Source: HyVt-443 sp964544655 (GTDB lineage Bacteria; Pseudomonadota; Gammaproteobacteria; Chromatiales; Chromatiaceae). Taken from it: DNA of 30,597 nt. Where the stretch lies: positions 1 through 30,597 of the forward strand of contig CAZJCM010000038.1 of assembly GCA_964544655.1 (NCBI GenBank), given 5' to 3'. Position 1 is the stretch's first letter. The number at the start of each line of letters is the position of its first letter. Shown piece after piece: positions 28,001-30,597 of the stretch. A model generated the notes under the pieces. That model was not told the origin of the DNA, ran no database searches, and worked only from the letters and a program-made list of their open reading frames with translations. The position numbers and the translations under genes are program-made.

Positions 28001-30597
28001 CTCCGCCCCTTTGCCATCGCTCATCACATACTTGACCCGGACCGTCTCCTGCACGCCTTCCGGCAGGTCGTCAAAGTCCTCTCCAGGGTTGAATACCAGC
28101 TTGTTATCGACGATGCTGACGCTGCCCTGGCCAGCATCCACGGGGTTACCGTCAACATCCACGATCTGCACGCTGTCGATGCTGAGGTCGTTACTGTCCA
28201 CATCCGTATCATTGGCCAGCACATCGATGGAGATGCTCTGATTCTCCAGCGTGGCGGCAACATCCGCCGAGGTGACCGGCATGTCGTTGGTGCCATCGAT
28301 GGTGATAATCAGCTTATTGGAGTATTGGTCACTGGTCCCGCCAGCGGCATTGTCCACCTGAACCGTCAGATCGAAGGTTTCGGTAAGGCTATCACCCTCA
28401 TTCAGGGCCTGAACCGCCTCGTTGGCATCATCCAATTCGTATTCATAACTGCCGTCCGGGTTGATGGTCAGGGTGCCGTACTGTCCATCAATAACCGTAG
28501 TGCCCGCAGTCCCTTCATCACCTTGTGCGGTCAGTATAAAAGCGCCGCTTTCCAACATGGCATGGGCGAAGGCAGTTCCCTTGTCGGCAATTCCATCATC
28601 ATTCAGGATGCTGTATATCTGTTGCGCAGCTGCTCCATCCGATGGTGAAAACCTTATGCTCTGTGACTGCCCATCAATATTGAATGTAACGATGGGGCCG
28701 CGCCAGTCGCCACCACTCAATTCAATATAGTTGCCGAGAAGTTCCGCCTGCTGCTGAGTGTCGACGGCACCCGCCAGATCAATCCCTTCAATGATCTCAC
28801 TGAGATCGATCTTGTCATCTGCCGGGTCGAAATAGACGAACTCATCCGTCGAGCCAAAGCCATCACGTGTAAGTACCGCTATATCACCGCCGTTACCGTC
28901 AAAGCGCAGTAGATCATTGCCCGCACCGCCGACCAGAACGTCATTGCCATCATCACTCTGGTCGCCCCAGGTATGCCCACCCCAGAGCTGGTCATCACCA
29001 TCACCCCCGTAGAGGGTATCGTCGCCGCCATCACCCACCAAGACGTCATTGCCATCGTATCCATAGGCGATGTCGTCGCCGTCCTGCCCCCTGATATAGT
29101 CACGCCCTTCAACACCATAGACGACATCATCCCCGGCACGGGCATAGGTGGTGCCCTGACCCTCCTGACGCTGGATCACATCATCATTTATCCAGCCGTC
29201 ACGGCTATCGGTAGTGGGTGCAAGCCCTTCCGCGGTGGCATAAGGGCTGGAGGATTCCCCGGTAGACAGGGCATCTCCATTAACTGCGGTGACAGTAAAG
29301 GTGCTGCCCGCATCCAGATCGTAATCCGCCTGATTGGTGATGTCGCCGGTAATGCGGTTGCTGGTCGTAGTGTCATCTGCCAGTTCGGTAATCGAACCGC
29401 TATCGTTCATGATCACCGATTCATCGTTGGTACCGGTCACGGTGATGGTGGCAAGGGATTCGCTCTCCGCACCCTTGTCATCGCTCATCACGTACTTGAC
29501 ATAGACCGTTTCCTGCACGCCTTCAGGCAGGTCGTCGAAGTCCGCACCCGGGTTGAACACCAGTTTGTTGTCGACGATGCCGACACTGCCCTGGCCAACA
29601 TCCACGGGGTTGCCGTCAACATCCACGATCTGCACGCTGTCGAGGCTGAATACGCTGCTGTCCAGATCGGTGTCGTTGGCCAGTACGTCGAGGGTCAGGA
29701 CCTCGTTCTCATCACCAGCACCAACATCGGCAGAAGCCGTGGGCGTGTCGTTGGTGCCCTCGATCCGGATCTTCAGTTCGCTGGTTCGATCTTCATCCGA
29801 CTCTGTTTCATGCACGTTGACGGTGAAGGTGTCGAAGGCGACATCGCCCTCGTTGAGAGACTGGATGGTGGCGTTTTCGTCATGAAGCTCATAGCTGTAC
29901 TCGCCGTCCGGCCTGATGGTCAGCGTACCGTAGTTGCCTTCGATGGTAATCTCACCGCTCTCCTCGGCGATCTGCGGGGTGCTGTTCGAGCCCGCGCTGA
30001 CGCCATTCACCAACAGACTGCTGCCATCATCGACATCTATGTCATTGCTCAGGGCGTTACCGGTAACCAGATTGCTGCTCTCTGTATCGTCGGCAAGTTC
30101 ATTGAGGGCGCTGATGTCCGACTGGACCACCGGCACATCATCCGTGCCGGTCACCGTCAGCTGGATCTGCATGCTGTCCGTCGCACCCTGGTCGTCAGTG
30201 ACGGTGACCGGAATAGTCAGGGTGGCCGTATCACCAACGGCCAAATGCTGATAGGCGTCGTCACCCGGATCAAAGCTGTAACTGCCGTCTTCGTTGAGCA
30301 CAAAACCGGCCGGTGCGCTGCTTCCCTCGGATATCGTGAAGGTCGCTGTGGCATTGTCATCGATATCCGTTGCGGTGAGTTGCCCATTGATGATGTCTGC
30401 ATCTTCAGCAACGGTGGTGGAAACACTGGCACCGGCCACCGGCGCGTCGTTGGTGCCGTTGACGGTGATGCGGATCTGCGCCGTGTCGGTGCCACCCTGG
30501 TCGTCGGTTACCGTGACCGGGATGGTGAGGACCGTCGAATCACCCACATTGAGGTGCTCATAGGCACTGTCGGCGGGGTCGAAACTGTAGCTGCCGT
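19069..30597 (-). CDS. Giant VCBS/cadherin/RTX repeat protein (adhesin-like, type I secreted), 5' partial
   Basis: One gene of about 3,838 visible residues if the assembly gap hides 90 nt. Its 5' end lies beyond the window, because the frame runs open to 30597. Module order from the N-terminal side: VCBS repeats (30597-29740); long-linker VCBS/tandem-95 pairs with an inserted RTX block (29740-27570); six cadherin-like repeats (27575-25815) and one diverged cadherin (25815-25500); a Trp-containing RTX-like block (25500-24125); an RTX-associated beta domain with E-T-I-D-L-T (24120-23790); canonical RTX (23690-23070); eight cadherin-like repeats with the gap (22975-20600); a tandem-95 domain (20600-20240); RTX (20240-19340); and a C-terminus ending in F-D-G-V-E-R-I-E-W, typical of type I secretion substrates. 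The composition is very acidic and would bind calcium. Likely role: surface adhesion or biofilm, LapA/BapA-like. The function is inferred from architecture only. No secretion genes are in the window. Confidence 0.9.
19491..19653 (-). repeat. 163-bp exact direct repeat, copy 1
   Basis: Identical by eye to 19809-19971 at an offset of 318 bp (106 codons), inside the C-terminal RTX block. The identity at synonymous sites implies recent duplication or gene conversion. Confidence 0.85.
19809..19971 (-). repeat. 163-bp exact direct repeat, copy 2
   Basis: Second copy of the sequence at 19491-19653. The sequences diverge immediately after the GGA of the alanine-serine-glycine coding stretch. Confidence 0.85.
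20949..21048. other. Scaffold gap of 100 N inside a repeat
   Basis: Exactly 100 N, a conventional placeholder. The flanks are matching halves of two nearly identical cadherin units: left-flank sequence recurs at +304 bp and right-flank sequence at +294 bp. A missing length of 90 nt would therefore restore both the 294-nt period and the reading frame, and additional whole units (294 nt each) are equally compatible. The apparent frameshift across the gap is an artefact. Confidence 0.97.
21049..21147 (-). repeat. Near-identical cadherin segment, copy 1
   Basis: Matches 21343-21441 with one substitution over 99 bp, offset 294 bp. It directly borders the gap, which explains why the assembly broke here. 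Confidence 0.85.
21343..21441 (-). repeat. Near-identical cadherin segment, copy 2
   Basis: Second copy of 21049-21147. The difference is a single C/T in the alanine codon of D-E-D-A-G-E-S. Confidence 0.85.
23070..23690 (-). repeat. Central canonical RTX block
   Basis: Nonapeptides such as GGEGNDYIN and GGDGQDWFV, followed by a serralysin-type module (D-T-V-D-Y-R-N-S, G-G-D-A-Q-G-D, I-E-N-A-Q-G-S) and a domain with S-D-Y-D-I-T-V and E-N-L-R-F-A-D-G. The latter resembles the end modules of RTX proteins, so this block looks like a former C-terminal region now internal. Confidence 0.8.
23790..24120 (-). other. RTX-associated beta domain in the giant protein
   Basis: The segment around F-E-T-I-D-L-T, S-V-R-E-V-Q-D, L-V-V-R-G-D-G-G-D and E-G-G-N-V-T-L-Y-V resembles a domain I have seen repeatedly next to VCBS/RTX arrays in large type I secreted proteins. 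The family assignment is from memory. It is followed by a short Glu/Asp/Ser-rich linker. Confidence 0.55.
24125..25500 (-). repeat. Alternating 18/22-residue Trp-containing RTX-like block
   Basis: Nine 18-residue units of the form GDGWDRINTGSGDDLLKA alternate with 21- or 22-residue units that begin G-(D/N)-A-D and end in a G-x-G-x-D-x-h-x-h turn. Three Ser-type 18-residue units (GDGSREIYTGDGSDTIEA) join in the latter half of the block. Each 18-mer reads as two nonapeptides, the first carrying Trp at position 4 and the second close to the RTX consensus. The canonical G-G-x-G-x-D double glycine is mostly absent. Confidence 0.8.
25815..27575 (-). repeat. Cadherin-like repeat array A (six units)
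   Basis: Units of about 97-98 residues start near 27575, 27275, 26985, 26690, 26390 and 26095, with the same consensus as array B but more divergent from each other at the DNA level. A seventh, diverged cadherin domain follows (25815-25500, with F-T-V-D-S-K-G-A-L-H-F and D-A-D-G-D-N-N-Y-D-V). Confidence 0.88.
27840..28262 (-). repeat. VCBS/tandem-95 module, C-proximal copy
   Basis: Encodes the S-V-Q-I-V-D-V-D-G-N-P-V-D and F-D-D-L-P-E-G-V-Q-E-T-V segments, nearly identical in protein and similar in DNA to the region 1,464 bp (488 codons) upstream in the gene. Confidence 0.8.
28555..29215 (-). other. RTX plus secretion-target-like module inserted in a VCBS domain
   Basis: Nonapeptide repeats at about 28900-29145 (GGDGDDQLWG, GGAGNDLLRF) are followed by F-D-P-A-D-D-K-I-D-L-S-E-I-I-E-G, then I-V-T-F-N-I-D-G and S-I-R-F. 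This resembles the C-terminal type I secretion target domain of VCBS/RTX proteins. The VCBS strands on both sides align to the same part of the neighbouring VCBS copy. Confidence 0.65.
29290..29735 (-). repeat. VCBS/tandem-95 module, N-proximal copy
   Basis: The partner of 27840-28262, with the same D-V-L-A-N-D-T-D, Q-I-V-D-V-D-G-N-P-V-D and T-N-D-E-S-V-I-M-N-D landmarks in the same order. Confidence 0.8.
29740..30597 (-). repeat. N-terminal VCBS repeats (first one cut by window edge)
   Basis: Two VCBS units (the first partial) share G-S-Y-S-F-D-P-x-D, H-L-x-V-G-D, T-I-P-V-T-V-T-D-D-Q-G and T-V-x-G-T-(N/D)-D. A third VCBS-like unit follows (Y-G-T-L-T-I-R-P-D-G, L-N-E-G-D). More units probably lie upstream, outside the window. 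Confidence 0.88.

Noticed and set aside
19340..30597. The regular DNA repeats as a CRISPR array
   Set aside because: The repeats are codon-phased, about 294 nt or 54-66 nt long, and encode known protein motifs with no unique spacers between short identical repeats.

Overview
The window looks like a chromosomal segment of a gammaproteobacterium. The evidence is a complete 14-gene Nuo operon with separate nuoC and nuoD, a mitochondrial-type NuoG without the N7 cluster ligands, the tpiA-secG-tRNA-Leu-nuoA order, and sigma70-like promoters with AGGAG-type ribosome binding sites. A sulfide-rich lifestyle (sulfur oxidiser or symbiont) is only a guess, from a direct-sulfhydrylation methionine enzyme and a periplasmic thioredoxin-like protein. 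No marker gene settles the genus.

Layout: positions 71-580 carry a small exported thioredoxin-fold protein on the + strand. Everything else is on the - strand. Read in its own direction (from high to low coordinates), that strand holds: a giant surface or secreted protein gene (19069 to beyond 30597, its 5' end outside the window); tpiA and secG; tRNA-Leu(GAG) with a terminator; a sigma70-like promoter followed by nuoA-B-C-D-E-F-G-H-I-J-K-L-M-N (17445 down to 2947); an initiator tRNA-Met with its own promoter and terminator; a PhnA-family zinc-ribbon protein; and an O-acetylhomoserine sulfhydrylase.

The nuo genes are tightly packed (overlaps of 1 to 10 bp, spacers of 4 to 32 bp, one exception of 70 bp before nuoF/nuoG). 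They encode a full NADH:quinone oxidoreductase: NuoE/F/G for NADH oxidation, NuoB/C/D/I for the connecting and quinone-reducing arm, and NuoA/H/J/K/L/M/N for the proton-pumping membrane arm. All cluster-ligand cysteines I looked for are present.

The last 11.5 kb is one reading frame of about 3,800 residues built from VCBS, cadherin-like and RTX calcium-binding modules, ending in a type I secretion-like C-terminus. It is interrupted by a 100-N scaffold gap at 20949-21048, which breaks the frame artificially. The repeat geometry says the real missing sequence is 90 nt or 90 plus a multiple of 294 nt. The protein has two features I consider unusual: a roughly 1.4-kb block of alternating 18- and 21/22-residue RTX-like units with a conserved tryptophan, and an RTX plus secretion-target-like module lodged inside a VCBS domain. 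These are the best candidates for something undescribed. No CRISPR array, transposase, phage gene or type I secretion apparatus was seen.
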